The notes beneath the pieces are model-generated. The model searched no databases. It saw only the letters and a program-made list of their open reading frames with translations, and was not told where the DNA came from. 64,000 bases of DNA from Betaproteobacteria bacterium. Lineage in GTDB: Bacteria > Pseudomonadota > Gammaproteobacteria > Burkholderiales > Rhodocyclaceae. This document shows, piece after piece, positions 1 through 8,461 of the stretch. The position numbers and the translations under genes were made by a program. The number at the start of each line of letters is the position of its first letter. The first letter of the stretch is position 1. The DNA is taken from NCBI GenBank assembly GCA_028065725.1, contig JAPTVL010000387.1, positions 62,001 through 126,000 of the forward strand, written 5' to 3'.

Positions 1-282
1 CGGCGGCAACAGGACGAACACAATATTGCCCGTGACCTTGGACTGGATCAGCGACGACGAGGAATTGGCAAACGCATTCTGCAGCACCGACATCATGATC
101 AGCCCCGGGATCAGGAAGGCCGTATAGATGACGCCATGCACCTTCACATGCCCTTCCAGGACATGGGAAAAGATCAGCAGGTAGAGCAGCGCGGTGAGTA
201 CCGGCGCGCCTACGGTCTGCGAGGCGACCTTCCAGAAACGCAGCACTTCCTTGTAGAACAGGGTGGAAAAACCATGGCCCAT
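1..282 (-). CDS. ABC-2 type transporter permease, YadH-like (partial)
   Basis: Membrane subunit of an ABC exporter, cut by the window edge: only the first 94 codons are present. The visible part opens with a short amphipathic cytoplasmic stretch (MGHGFSTLFYKEVLRFW), then a hydrophobic segment and the polar-hydrophobic pattern of ABC2_membrane permeases. Its ATG lies one base after the stop of the ATPase gene at 284-1195, so the two are translationally coupled and form one transporter. It sits at the downstream end of the mla cluster, where YadGH-type exporters are common in betaproteobacteria. The substrate is unknown. Confidence 0.85.
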   Translation of the reverse strand, partial: MGHGFSTLFYKEVLRFWKVASQTVGAPVLTALLYLLIFSHVLEGHVKVHGVIYTAFLIPGLIMMSVLQNAFANSSSSLIQSKVTGNIVFVLLPP

Positions 283-283
283 T

Positions 284-1195
284 TCAGCTCACCTGCCCCT
301 CACGCTGCCCCTGCATGACGCGGACGAAGACGCCTTCGAGATCCGGTTTGCCGATTTCGAGGTCATCGATCCTGCAGCCCGCCGCGCGGATTTGCGCCAG
401 CATCGGCTCAACTTCGTCGAAACCATCGAAAGGCAAGGACCACCAGCCGCCGCTTTGTGCCGCGTCGCGAGTCAGTTCAGCCGGCATCACGCCGTCGGTG
501 CGCAAGCGCAGGCAGTGCGCGGAAAAGCGGCGCAGCAGCCTGGCCGTGGTGTCCAGGGCGACCACGCGACCCGCCTGCAGCATGGCGATGCGCGTGCACA
601 GGTTCTCGGCCTCTTCGAGATAATGCGTGGTGAGGACGATGGTATGCCCCGCTTCATTCAGCCGCCGGATGAATTGCCAGAGCGTCTGGCGCAGTTCGAC
701 GTCGACCCCGGCGGTCGGCTCGTCGAGCACGATGACCGGCGGCCGATGCACCAGGGCCTGGGCCACCAGCACGCGGCGTTTCATGCCGCCGGACAGCATG
801 CGCATGTTGGCGTTGGCCTTGGGTGTCAGGCCCAGATTTTCGAGGATCTCGTCGATCCACGCCTCGTTGTCGCCAATGCCGAAGTAGCCCGACTGGATCT
901 TCAGCGACTCGCGCACCGTGAAAAATGGATCGAACACCAACTCTTGGGGAACGACACCCAATTGGCGCCGTGCCGCGCGATAGTCGGACTGAACATCGTG
1001 GCCCATCACGCTCAGGCTGCCGCTATCGGCGCGAACCAGCCCGGCCAGGGCCGAAATCAGGGTTGTCTTGCCGGCGCCATTGGGCCCCAGCAGGCCGAAG
1101 AACTCGCCCGGCTGAATCTCCAGATCGACCCGATCCAGCGCCTGGGTGCTACCAAAGCGCTTGGAGACCTGCTGAATGCGGATCGCAGCGGACAT
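284..1195 (-). CDS. ABC transporter ATP-binding protein, YadG-like
   Basis: Cytoplasmic ATPase of the exporter completed by the permease at 1-282. It is 303 residues long. Walker A (GPNGAGKTTLI) is near residue 38, the ABC signature (LSGGMKRRVLVAQAL) near 134, Walker B with the catalytic Glu (VIVLDEPTAGVD) near 154, and the H-loop (TTHYLEE) near 190. A C-terminal extension of about 90 residues follows, as in drug/polysaccharide-type (CcmA/YadG) ATPases. It starts 23 bases after the mlaB stop, on the same strand, so it is probably the seventh gene of the mla transcript. The substrate cannot be told from sequence. Confidence 0.9.
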   Translation of the reverse strand: MSAAIRIQQVSKRFGSTQALDRVDLEIQPGEFFGLLGPNGAGKTTLISALAGLVRADSGSLSVMGHDVQSDYRAARRQLGVVPQELVFDPFFTVRESLKIQSGYFGIGDNEAWIDEILENLGLTPKANANMRMLSGGMKRRVLVAQALVHRPPVIVLDEPTAGVDVELRQTLWQFIRRLNEAGHTIVLTTHYLEEAENLCTRIAMLQAGRVVALDTTARLLRRFSAHCLRLRTDGVMPAELTRDAAQSGGWWSLPFDGFDEVEPMLAQIRAAGCRIDDLEIGKPDLEGVFVRVMQGQREGQVS

Positions 1196-1218
1196 GACAC
1201 CAACCCGGGACTGCTGCT

Positions 1219-1500
1219 TCAGTGCTGCGGGAGCAGATCGGCAACGCCGTACACTTCGGCGAGACTCAGCAGATTCTGTGGCGGATTCAGCAGGCGCAAG
1301 GATTTACCGGCGGCCTTGGCGGCTCGCATCCAGCCAAAAACCACGGCCAGGCAGGATGAATCCATCTCGGTCACGGCGGCAAGATCGAAGCTGGTAGCGC
1401 TGGACGCGATCGCCGCTTCGCCTGCGGCGAGCAGGTCCTTGGCGCCCGGCATGGTCATCGGGCCGGACACCGCGACGCAATCACCGGAAATTTGAATCAT
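1219..1500 (-). CDS. mlaB: MlaB-like STAS domain protein
   Basis: Small cytoplasmic STAS-domain protein of 93 residues, the usual size of MlaB, which binds MlaF and stabilises the MlaFEDB complex in the inner membrane. The STAS helix region reads VTEMDSSCLAVVFGWMRAA, with the Asp-Ser-Ser turn typical of the family. Its ATG overlaps the mlaC stop (ATGA), showing tight coupling. The assignment rests on the STAS signature plus position directly after mlaC. Confidence 0.85.
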   Translation of the reverse strand: MIQISGDCVAVSGPMTMPGAKDLLAAGEAAIASSATSFDLAAVTEMDSSCLAVVFGWMRAAKAAGKSLRLLNPPQNLLSLAEVYGVADLLPQH

Positions 1501-2117
1501 TTCTTTACCGCAGCCGCCTCGCCGGACTTGTTCTTGGCTTGCAGCGACTTGATCAGACCGTCGATGCCGCTCTTGCGTACTTCCGTCGCAAAGGAGTCGC
1601 GGTAAGTGGTGACAAGACTGATGCCGCCGACCTCGATATCGTAAACTTTCCAGGCAGCGCCAGACTTTTCCAGGTAGTAATCCATCTCGATGTTCTTGCC
1701 TGCGCCGGACTGCTTGATTTCCGTACGCACGCGGACATCGGTCTCGCCAGCCTTGAGCGAGAAGGGTTTGTAATTGATGGTCTGATCCTTGTATTCGGTC
1801 AGCGCCTTGGAATAGGTGCGCACCAACAACAGATGAAACTCATCGGTCAGAGTTTTTTGCTGCGCCGGACTGGCCTGCTTCCAGTCACGCGCCAGCGCCA
1901 ATTGGGTCATGCGCGTGAAATTGAAGTGCGGCAGCACCTTGGCTTCCACCAGGTCGATGGCTTTCTTGGTATTGCCCGATTGAATGTCCTTGTCCTTGCG
2001 AACAATATCGAGCACTTCACTGGAGACGGTCTTGATCAGCGCGTCGGGGGCAACTTCCTGAGCCATCGCCGTCGCGGCGATCAGCAAACCGCTGAAGAAT
2101 GCAAACAGGGTTTTCAT
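1497..2117 (-). CDS. mlaC: Phospholipid-binding protein MlaC (Tgt2/MlaC family)
   Basis: Periplasmic shuttle that carries phospholipids between outer-membrane MlaA and inner-membrane MlaFEDB. It has 206 residues. The start at 2117 is chosen because it gives a clean signal peptide (MKTLFAFFSGLLIAATAMA, cleaved before QEVAPD). The open frame extends further upstream but only across the mlaA-mlaC gap and into mlaA. The mature part shows family features such as FNFTRMTQLALARDWKQASP and a C-terminal region (VYDIEVGGISLVTTYRDSF) typical of MlaC/Ttg2D. It overlaps mlaB by four bases. Confidence 0.93.
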   Translation of the reverse strand: MKTLFAFFSGLLIAATAMAQEVAPDALIKTVSSEVLDIVRKDKDIQSGNTKKAIDLVEAKVLPHFNFTRMTQLALARDWKQASPAQQKTLTDEFHLLLVRTYSKALTEYKDQTINYKPFSLKAGETDVRVRTEIKQSGAGKNIEMDYYLEKSGAAWKVYDIEVGGISLVTTYRDSFATEVRKSGIDGLIKSLQAKNKSGEAAAVKK

Positions 2118-2166
2118 TTGGATTTCCTGAGATTTCGTGGACCGGGGCACTGCGCCCCGGATTGGG

Positions 2167-3009
2167 TCACTGTTTCGATGCGGCCGGATCGGTATGAGCA
2201 ACCAGCAGGGCGGAAGCAGATTGCGCCGACACGGTCTCGACTGCTGGCGCGGGAACCGCCGCCTCTGCCAGCAGTGGACGGTCCGCCTGCTCGGCATTCG
2301 CCTCGACCTCGCGCGGCGCGTTGCCATCATGAATCTGGTTGCGGCGGCGCTGCAGATAGGCATCTCGCATATAGGAATACTTGTCCAGCGCGGCTTCCTC
2401 GACTACCTTGTCGGCCGGCAGCAGATTGGCACGGTCATTCACCGCGCGCAGCACCAGCGCCGCATCGCGGACCCGCGCCGGCTCGTGATTCGCCACCGGA
2501 TCGGCGGCCACGTCGAGCACCAGGCCGACGGTGTCGCGCACGGTGCGCGGACCGAAGAAAGGAACCACCACATAGGCGCCGTTGCCGACACCCCAGCGGC
2601 CGAAGGTCTGGCCGAAATCCTCGTCGTGCTTTTCCAGGCCGGCTTCCGATGCGACGTCGAGCACGCCGAGCAAACCGATCGTGGTATTGATCACGACCCG
2701 GCCCAGATCGCTGAACGCTTCCGGCACCTTGCCCTGCAGCAGGTTATTCACCCCGATGAAGAGATCGTCGATATTGCCGAAGAAATTGGTCACCCCGGTC
2801 CTGACAGGGGACGGCAGCACGGCCTCGTAACCGGTCGCCACCGGCTTGAGTATGGCGGTATCCAGACCTTCGTTGAAGGCGAACATCGCGCGATTGAAGC
2901 CTTCGATCGGGTCCTTCGGATTTCCCGAACTGGCGCATCCGGTCAGCAGACCGACGACAAGGGTGGTTGCAGTAATGGATTTCAGCCGGGCCGGCAGCGT
3001 TTTCTTCAT
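2167..3009 (-). CDS. mlaA: Outer-membrane lipoprotein MlaA (VacJ)
   Basis: Outer-membrane component that removes misplaced phospholipids from the outer leaflet. It has 280 residues from ATG 3009; a GTG at 3021 is an alternative. The lipobox LLTGC sits near residue 24. The VacJ core follows (DPIEGFNRAMFAFNEGLD, PSPVRTGVTNFFGNIDD, GRWGVGNGAYVVVPFFGP). The last 60 or so residues are an Ala/Glu/Gln-rich tail, longer than in E. coli MlaA, and of unknown role. It lies 19 bases after mlaD and 49 before mlaC on the same strand. Confidence 0.94.
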   Translation of the reverse strand: MKKTLPARLKSITATTLVVGLLTGCASSGNPKDPIEGFNRAMFAFNEGLDTAILKPVATGYEAVLPSPVRTGVTNFFGNIDDLFIGVNNLLQGKVPEAFSDLGRVVINTTIGLLGVLDVASEAGLEKHDEDFGQTFGRWGVGNGAYVVVPFFGPRTVRDTVGLVLDVAADPVANHEPARVRDAALVLRAVNDRANLLPADKVVEEAALDKYSYMRDAYLQRRRNQIHDGNAPREVEANAEQADRPLLAEAAVPAPAVETVSAQSASALLVAHTDPAASKQ

Positions 3010-3028
3010 TCTCTTGAGCACCTGTTAA

Positions 3029-3499
3029 CTACTTTTTATCGCCATCCTCGGCGGCCTTGTTGAACATGAACTGGCTGATCAGTTTCTCGAGCACTACTGC
3101 CGACTGCGTCTTCTTGATCATGTCGCCCGCTTTCAGCATCGCGGTATCGCCGCCTACTTCAAAGCCGATGTACTGTTCCCCGAGCAGGCCCGAGGTATTG
3201 ATCGTCGCAAAGGTATCGCGCGGAAACTTGTAGCGGGAATCGACATTGATCGTCACCAGGGCCTGATAGGCCTCCGGATCGAAGCTGATTTCCGTCACGC
3301 GTCCGACCACCACTCCCGCGCTTTTGACCGCCCCGCGCACTTTCAGGCCTCCGATGTTATCAAATTTGGCGTGAATTGCATAAGTATCGCCACTGCTGGA
3401 CGATGCCATGTTGCCCACCTTCAGGGCGAGGAACAGCAAGGCTCCCAAGCCGACGGCAACGAAAAAACCGACCCAAAGGTCCAAAGTAGTACGGCTCAT
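3029..3499 (-). CDS. mlaD: MlaD, MCE-domain lipid-transport subunit
   Basis: Inner-membrane anchored periplasmic MCE protein that forms the hexameric lipid channel of MlaFEDB. It has 156 residues: one N-terminal transmembrane helix (residues about 8-26, LWVGFFVAVGLGALLFLALK) followed by a single MCE domain (YAIHAKFDNIGGLKVRGAVK ... GRVTEISFD) and a short C-terminal helix. Its length is somewhat below the E. coli protein. It starts one base after the mlaE stop. Confidence 0.94.
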   Translation of the reverse strand: MSRTTLDLWVGFFVAVGLGALLFLALKVGNMASSSSGDTYAIHAKFDNIGGLKVRGAVKSAGVVVGRVTEISFDPEAYQALVTINVDSRYKFPRDTFATINTSGLLGEQYIGFEVGGDTAMLKAGDMIKKTQSAVVLEKLISQFMFNKAAEDGDKK

Positions 3500-3500
3500 G

Positions 3501-4295
3501 TCATGTCCCTGTAAACATGAAGGCAGTGAGAATGAAATCGGCAGCCAGAATGGCCAGCGACGATGTTACAACGGTGCGTGTGGTGGCGCCGGAAACTCCC
3601 TCGGCGGTCGGCTCGGCATCGTAGCCCTCGAACACCGCCACCCAGCTGACGATGATGCCGAAGACGAAGCTCTTGATCACGCCATTGAGGATGTCTTCGC
3701 GGAAATCCACCGAGGCCTGCATCTGCGACCAGAACGAGCCCTCATCGACGCCGATCAGCTGCACGCCGACCAGATAGCCGCCGAAAATGCCCATCGCCGA
3801 AAACAGCGCCGCCAGCAGCGGCATCGAAATCACGCCGCCCCAGAAGCGCGGTGCGACCACGCGGGCGATCGGATCGACCGCCATCATTTCCATCGCGGAG
3901 AGCTGTTCGGTGGCCTTCATCATGCCGATTTCGGCCGTGATCGCCGACCCGGCACGACTGGCGAACAGCAGCGCCGCAACCACCGGCCCCAGTTCGCGCA
4001 CCAGCGACAGCGAGACCAGAACACCGAGGGCCTCGGTTGAACCATAACGCTGCAGCGTATCGTAACCCTGCAAACCGAGCACCATGCCGACGAACATGCC
4101 CGAAACCAGAATGATGATCAGGCTGAGGACGCCGGTAAAGTAGATTTCCCTGATGGTCAGGTGCAGACGGCGCAAGGACGTGCCGGAATTCAGCAGGGTG
4201 GCCAGAAAGAAACGGCTGGCATAGCCGAGCCGCCAGATGCGCGAGGTAACCTGCTGACCCAGGCCGCGCAGGGCGCGCACCAGACCGCTATCCAC
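3501..4295 (-). CDS. mlaE: MlaE, permease of the Mla lipid transporter
   Basis: Integral membrane permease subunit (DUF140/MlaE family) of MlaFEDB, 264 residues with about five membrane segments. Typical stretches are LVSGMFVGMVLGLQGYDTL, LVRELGPVVAALLFASRAGS, AEIGMMKATEQLSAMEMM and a C-terminal hydrophobic helix. The start overlaps the mlaF stop by eight bases, as expected for a coupled ATPase/permease pair. Confidence 0.95.
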   Translation of the reverse strand: MDSGLVRALRGLGQQVTSRIWRLGYASRFFLATLLNSGTSLRRLHLTIREIYFTGVLSLIIILVSGMFVGMVLGLQGYDTLQRYGSTEALGVLVSLSLVRELGPVVAALLFASRAGSAITAEIGMMKATEQLSAMEMMAVDPIARVVAPRFWGGVISMPLLAALFSAMGIFGGYLVGVQLIGVDEGSFWSQMQASVDFREDILNGVIKSFVFGIIVSWVAVFEGYDAEPTAEGVSGATTRTVVTSSLAILAADFILTAFMFTGT

Positions 4296-5103
4296 GACGC
4301 ACCGCTCTTTCCATCAGTTGTTCGCCGTAGGGACGGGACGGATACTGGAACGGCACCGGACCATCGGCCTCGCCCCAGACGAACTGGTGCACGTAGGGCA
4401 CCGTGGAGCGCTTGATTTCCTCGGCCGTGCCCTCGGCAACGATCTTGCCTGCGGAAACGAAGTAAACGTAGTCGACGATCTTCAATGACTCCTGCACATC
4501 GTGCGTCACCACAATGGAACTGGCACCCAGAACGTCGTTCAGCTTGCGAATCAGCTCACCCACAATCGACAGCGAAATCGGGTCGAGCCCGGCAAAGGGC
4601 TCGTCGTACATGATCAGCATCGGATCGAGCGCCACGGCGCGAGCCAGGGCAACTCGACGCGCCATGCCGCCGGAGAGTTCGGCCGGCATCAGCGTGTGGG
4701 CACCGCGCAGGCCGACGGCATGCAGCTTCATCAGCACCAGGTCGCGAATCAGGCCCTCGGACAAGTCAGTGTGTTCGCGCATCTGAAAGGCAATATTGTC
4801 ATACACCGACATGTCGGTAAACAAGGCGCCAAACTGGAACAGCATCCCCATGCGGCGGCGCAGCCCGTACAAGCCTGCGGCATCGAGTTCATGCACCACC
4901 TGGCCATTGACCCTCACTTCGCCCGAGCTTGGCCGCAACTGGCCACCGATCAGGCGCAGGGTGGTGGTCTTGCCGCAACCCGAACTGCCCATGACGGCCA
5001 CCACCTTGCCGCGCGGAATCTTCATGTTGATTCCGGTAAGTATCGGCCGGTTATCGTACTGAAAGTTCAGATCGCGGATTTCTACAAGGTATTCCGGGGA
5101 CAT
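4288..5103 (-). CDS. mlaF: MlaF, ATPase of the Mla lipid transporter
   Basis: ATP-binding subunit driving MlaFEDB. Walker A is GSSGCGKTTTLR, the signature ELSGGMARRVALARA and Walker B LIMYDEPFAGLDP. The protein is 271 residues if it starts at ATG 5103 (MSPEYLVEIRDL). A GTG nine bases upstream (5112) is in frame but lacks a better ribosome site. First gene of the minus-strand mlaFEDACB-yadGH cluster. The 144-bp gap to the divergent regulator at 5248 holds a 6-bp inverted repeat at 5112-5124 and a possible minus-strand -10 (TAGAAT, 5143-5148). Confidence 0.94.
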   Translation of the reverse strand: MSPEYLVEIRDLNFQYDNRPILTGINMKIPRGKVVAVMGSSGCGKTTTLRLIGGQLRPSSGEVRVNGQVVHELDAAGLYGLRRRMGMLFQFGALFTDMSVYDNIAFQMREHTDLSEGLIRDLVLMKLHAVGLRGAHTLMPAELSGGMARRVALARAVALDPMLIMYDEPFAGLDPISLSIVGELIRKLNDVLGASSIVVTHDVQESLKIVDYVYFVSAGKIVAEGTAEEIKRSTVPYVHQFVWGEADGPVPFQYPSRPYGEQLMERAVRRG

Positions 5104-5247
5104 TGTTAACACCGGGAATCCCGGCTGATTTCGCAGCGGGCGATTCTAGCAGAATAGGCCCCGGCGGCGATCGGCGCCAATCGGCGAAGAGCGGGGTAAA
5201 CGCCTTCCACAATCCGAAATGCCCGGCGCCGAAATCCGCTAGCATGG

Positions 5248-6765
5248 ATGGATCAATTTGGCCTCATTTCACCCTTGACCACGCCCGACAGCAAAACCGA
5301 ACTGCTGATTGTCGACGATGACCCGCTGATCGCCGACTCGCTGGGCTATTTTCTGGGTCGGGACTATGCCGTCAGCACGGCGTCCACGCGCGCCGAAGCC
5401 GTCACGCTGTTGCGCAACCGCAAACATGCGCCCGCACTGGCGCTGATCGACCTGGGCCTGCCGCCGACGCCGCACCGGCCGGATGAAGGCTTTGCCCTGA
5501 TTGCGGACATCCTGGCGCATGCGCCAGGCACCCGCATCATGGTTCTTTCCGGCCAGAGCGACGAACTGAATGCACGCCACGCCCGGGCGCTGGGAGCGAC
5601 GGAATTCGTCGCCAAGCCGGCTGATCCGGAGTATTTGCGCAATCTCATTCGCCGAGTGTTGTCTTTTAGAGACACTTCGACCGAAATTGACGACGGCCTG
5701 ATCGGAGTCAGCGCGCCATTGCAAAAGTTGCGCGCACAACTGCGGCAATTCGCCCATTCGCCATTTCCGGTGCTGATCGAAGGCGAGTCGGGCAGCGGCA
5801 AGGAGCTTGCCGCCATGGCCCTGCACCGGCTGTCCGAGCGCGCCGGGAAGCCCTATCTGGCGCTCAACTGCGCGGCAATTTCGCCCAGCCTGGTGGAAGC
5901 CACGCTGTTCGGTCATGCCAAGGGCGCGTTTACCGGCGCCAGCGGCCCGCGTGCCGGCTATTTCGAAGATGCGTCGGACGGCACCCTGTTCCTCGACGAA
6001 ATCGGCGAACTCCCGCTCGAAACGCAACCGAAGCTGCTGCGCGTGCTGGAGAACGGCGAGTTCCAGCGGATCGGCGAAACGCTGGCACGACGTTCGTCGG
6101 CGCGCATCATCGCCGCGACCAACCGCGACCTGAAGAAGGAAGTCCGCGAAGGACGCTTTCGCGCCGACCTCTACCACCGGCTTTCGGTATTCACCGTGGC
6201 CATCCCGCCGCTGCGCGAACTCGGCGACGACCGCATGGTCCTGCTCGAGCATTTCCGCGCCGTGTATGCCGGGCAGGCCGACCTGCGGCCGTTCCGGCTG
6301 AACGACGAAGCCGTGCAACGGTTTCTCGCCTACCCTTTTCCGGGCAACGTGCGCGAACTGCGCAACATTGCGATCCGCCTGACGACCAAGTTCGCCGGCA
6401 CAAGCGTGGGTGTTCCCGAACTGGAGGCCGAACTCGATCTCGGCAGCGATCTGCCGCCAGGCGGCGTCCTGCCGGCGCCGACTTTGGCCAGCCGGGCGGA
6501 ACTGGTGGCGATCGCCCTCAACGACATTCAGAGCCGGCGCGATTTCGATCTCGACGCCACACTCCACCTGTGGGAAGAAGCCTACATCGAAGCCGCGCAG
6601 CAACTCGCGCACAACAACATGAGCCAGGCTGCCCGCTTGCTCGGCATCAATCGCACCACGCTCTACAATCGCATCGAAACGCTGGCCCGCGAAATGCCGC
6701 GCAGCGAAATTTCAGCCAGGGCCAATGCCGGCCCTAACGGCGTCAAACGCAATGGCCGCAACTAA
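5248..6765 (+). CDS. Sigma-54-dependent response regulator (receiver-AAA+-Fis)
   Basis: NtrC-class activator of 505 residues. The N-terminal receiver shows the acidic pocket (LLIVDDDPL), phospho-acceptor Asp in ALIDLGLP and conserved Lys in FVAKPAD. The central AAA+ domain has Walker A GESGSGKE, the sigma-54 loop GAFTGA, Walker B GTLFLDEIGEL and the arginine region ADLYHRLSVF. A C-terminal Fis helix-turn-helix (SQAARLLGINRTTLYNRI) completes it. The receiver has an extra LPPTPHRPDEGF loop that resembles PrsR-type regulators of exosortase loci, but no PEP-CTERM gene is in the window. No histidine kinase lies next to it. Position 46 bp before the pilus operon suggests it controls that operon. 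I found no convincing sigma-54 promoter there. Confidence 0.9.
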   Translation: MDQFGLISPLTTPDSKTELLIVDDDPLIADSLGYFLGRDYAVSTASTRAEAVTLLRNRKHAPALALIDLGLPPTPHRPDEGFALIADILAHAPGTRIMVLSGQSDELNARHARALGATEFVAKPADPEYLRNLIRRVLSFRDTSTEIDDGLIGVSAPLQKLRAQLRQFAHSPFPVLIEGESGSGKELAAMALHRLSERAGKPYLALNCAAISPSLVEATLFGHAKGAFTGASGPRAGYFEDASDGTLFLDEIGELPLETQPKLLRVLENGEFQRIGETLARRSSARIIAATNRDLKKEVREGRFRADLYHRLSVFTVAIPPLRELGDDRMVLLEHFRAVYAGQADLRPFRLNDEAVQRFLAYPFPGNVRELRNIAIRLTTKFAGTSVGVPELEAELDLGSDLPPGGVLPAPTLASRAELVAIALNDIQSRRDFDLDATLHLWEEAYIEAAQQLAHNNMSQAARLLGINRTTLYNRIETLAREMPRSEISARANAGPNGVKRNGRN

Positions 6766-6811
6766 ACGCGCAGCACCCCGCAATCAGCAAACGGATTGAC
6801 TGGCCGACATA

Positions 6812-8347
6812 ATGTATCTGGACCATTTCGGACTCAACGAACCGCCCTTCCGCATCACGCCCCATACCGACTTCTTTTTCGAAGGGGCCAATCGCGGCGC
6901 GACGCTCGATGCCCTGATCTATGCCATCACCCATGACGAAGGCATCGTCAAGGTCAGCGGCGAAGTCGGCAGCGGCAAGACCATGCTCTGCCGGGTCCTG
7001 ATGGAGCGCCTGCCGGACCATGTCACGATCATCTACCTGGCGAACCCATCCCTTTCGCGCGACGACATCCTTTATGCCATTGCCGACGAACTGCGCCTCG
7101 ACGTACCGGAAAATGCGCGCTCCTCGGCGGTCATGCGCGCCTTGCAGGACCATCTGATCCAATCCTTCGGCGAGGGCCGGCAGGTGGTGGTGCTGATCGA
7201 CGAAGCGCATGCCATGCCGGTGGAGACCCTGGAGGAGATTCGCCTGCTGTCGAACCTCGAATCCAACCGCAGCAAACTCCTGCAACTGGTGTTGTTCGGC
7301 CAGCCCGAACTGAACGACATCCTGGCCCGCCCCGACATGCGGCAGCTGAAGGAGCGCATCACCCACAACTTCGACCTCGAACCGCTGGTGCGCGAGGACA
7401 TCACTCAGTATCTGGATTTCCGCATGCGCGCCGCAGGCTACCGCGGCCCCAGCGTATTTTCACCTGTGGCGCTGAAGATGATCGCGCAGAGTTCGCTCGG
7501 GCTTACCCGACGCATCAACATCCTCGCCGACAAGGCCTTGCTGGCGGCCTTCTCCTCGGGAAGCCATCTGATCGGTCCGAAGGAAATCAAGGCGGCGATC
7601 AGCGACTGCGAGTTCAGCGAAGCCGCCTATGGCGGCAGGGCGGCACACAAGGCGCCCGTGCTGTGGATCGCTGCAGCGGGCCTCCTGGGCGCTCTGGTGG
7701 TATTTGTCTGGATGACCCTGTCGCGCGGCGTTGCCGACAGTCAGGCGACCTCCCCGAACGCCGTAGCGACGCAATCCGGTGCGGTAGCCGCAGCGCCGAC
7801 GAACCCGTCGAACAAGGCAGTTACTGCGCCGACCGAGGTTCCGGCGCCTCCTGCCGCAAGCGTCTCGCCAACCGACACCCCGAAGCTACCCGACCCAACC
7901 GCCGCACCAAGCTCGCCAGCACCGGCGGCCGCGCCAACCGCAATGCCGCCGGCCAGCGCGCCGGTGGCGACCGCCAAAACGGATTCCGTCGCCGCGGCGC
8001 CATCGCAAACGCCCAAACCCAGGCCTGGCCGCCTCACGCTCGAGCGAATCGAAGCCGGCCGCCTCTGGCTGCAACAGGCATCGAATGCTCGCTGGTTCGT
8101 GCAGGTCTTCGACACCGACGCCAGCCGCCATGCCGAAGTCGAAACACTGTTGCGCAACTTGTCCGCCAGCAATATGGATTTGGCGGGGATCCATGCCTAT
8201 TACTCGGAACTCAGCGGCAAACCCCGCTACGGCGTAATCTATGGGGATTTTGCAAGCAGGGAAGCCGCCACCGCCGCAATCAGCGATCTGCCCAAGCAGT
8301 TGCGTGCCAACCAACCCTATCCGCGACAAGTGGCACGGCTGCGCTAA
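6812..8347 (+). CDS. mshM: MshM/ExeA-type AAA ATPase with C-terminal SPOR-like domain
   Basis: First gene of the MSHA-type pilus operon, 511 residues. The N-terminal half is an ExeA/GspA-type ATPase (MYLDHFGLNEPPFRITP start; Walker A GEVGSGKTML; Walker B VVVLIDEAHAMP). A transmembrane helix (residues about 287-306) is followed by about 100 residues of Pro/Ala-rich linker and a C-terminal domain of about 80 residues (WFVQVFDTDASRHAEVETLL ... YGVIYGDFASREAATAAI) with the pattern of a SPOR peptidoglycan-binding domain. Such a layout would couple ATP hydrolysis to opening the cell wall for secretin assembly. Confidence 0.9.
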   Translation: MYLDHFGLNEPPFRITPHTDFFFEGANRGATLDALIYAITHDEGIVKVSGEVGSGKTMLCRVLMERLPDHVTIIYLANPSLSRDDILYAIADELRLDVPENARSSAVMRALQDHLIQSFGEGRQVVVLIDEAHAMPVETLEEIRLLSNLESNRSKLLQLVLFGQPELNDILARPDMRQLKERITHNFDLEPLVREDITQYLDFRMRAAGYRGPSVFSPVALKMIAQSSLGLTRRINILADKALLAAFSSGSHLIGPKEIKAAISDCEFSEAAYGGRAAHKAPVLWIAAAGLLGALVVFVWMTLSRGVADSQATSPNAVATQSGAVAAAPTNPSNKAVTAPTEVPAPPAASVSPTDTPKLPDPTAAPSSPAPAAAPTAMPPASAPVATAKTDSVAAAPSQTPKPRPGRLTLERIEAGRLWLQQASNARWFVQVFDTDASRHAEVETLLRNLSASNMDLAGIHAYYSELSGKPRYGVIYGDFASREAATAAISDLPKQLRANQPYPRQVARLR

Positions 8348-8412
8348 TGGCAATTCACAACACCGGGACAAGGTCTTACCTAGTCAATAAAATCATCGAG
8401 TTGCGTCGTAAA

Positions 8413-8418
8413 TATAAT
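8413..8418 (+). promoter_or_regulatory. Candidate -10 box upstream of mshL
   Basis: A perfect TATAAT lies in an unusually AT-rich stretch between mshM and mshL. It overlaps an upstream in-frame ATG (8417), which argues that translation of mshL starts further downstream. No good -35 hexamer is visible at 16-18 bp, so this may be an activated promoter or chance. Confidence 0.35.
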
Positions 8419-8461
8419 GTGTTATGCTAAATCTAGTCTGCCTACCTGCTCGGGGATTCAT

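Noticed and set aside
8330..8347. TGGCAC near the end of mshM as a sigma-54 -24 element
   Set aside because: The -12 TTGC is not at the required distance (CGCT instead), so no sigma-54 promoter is supported.
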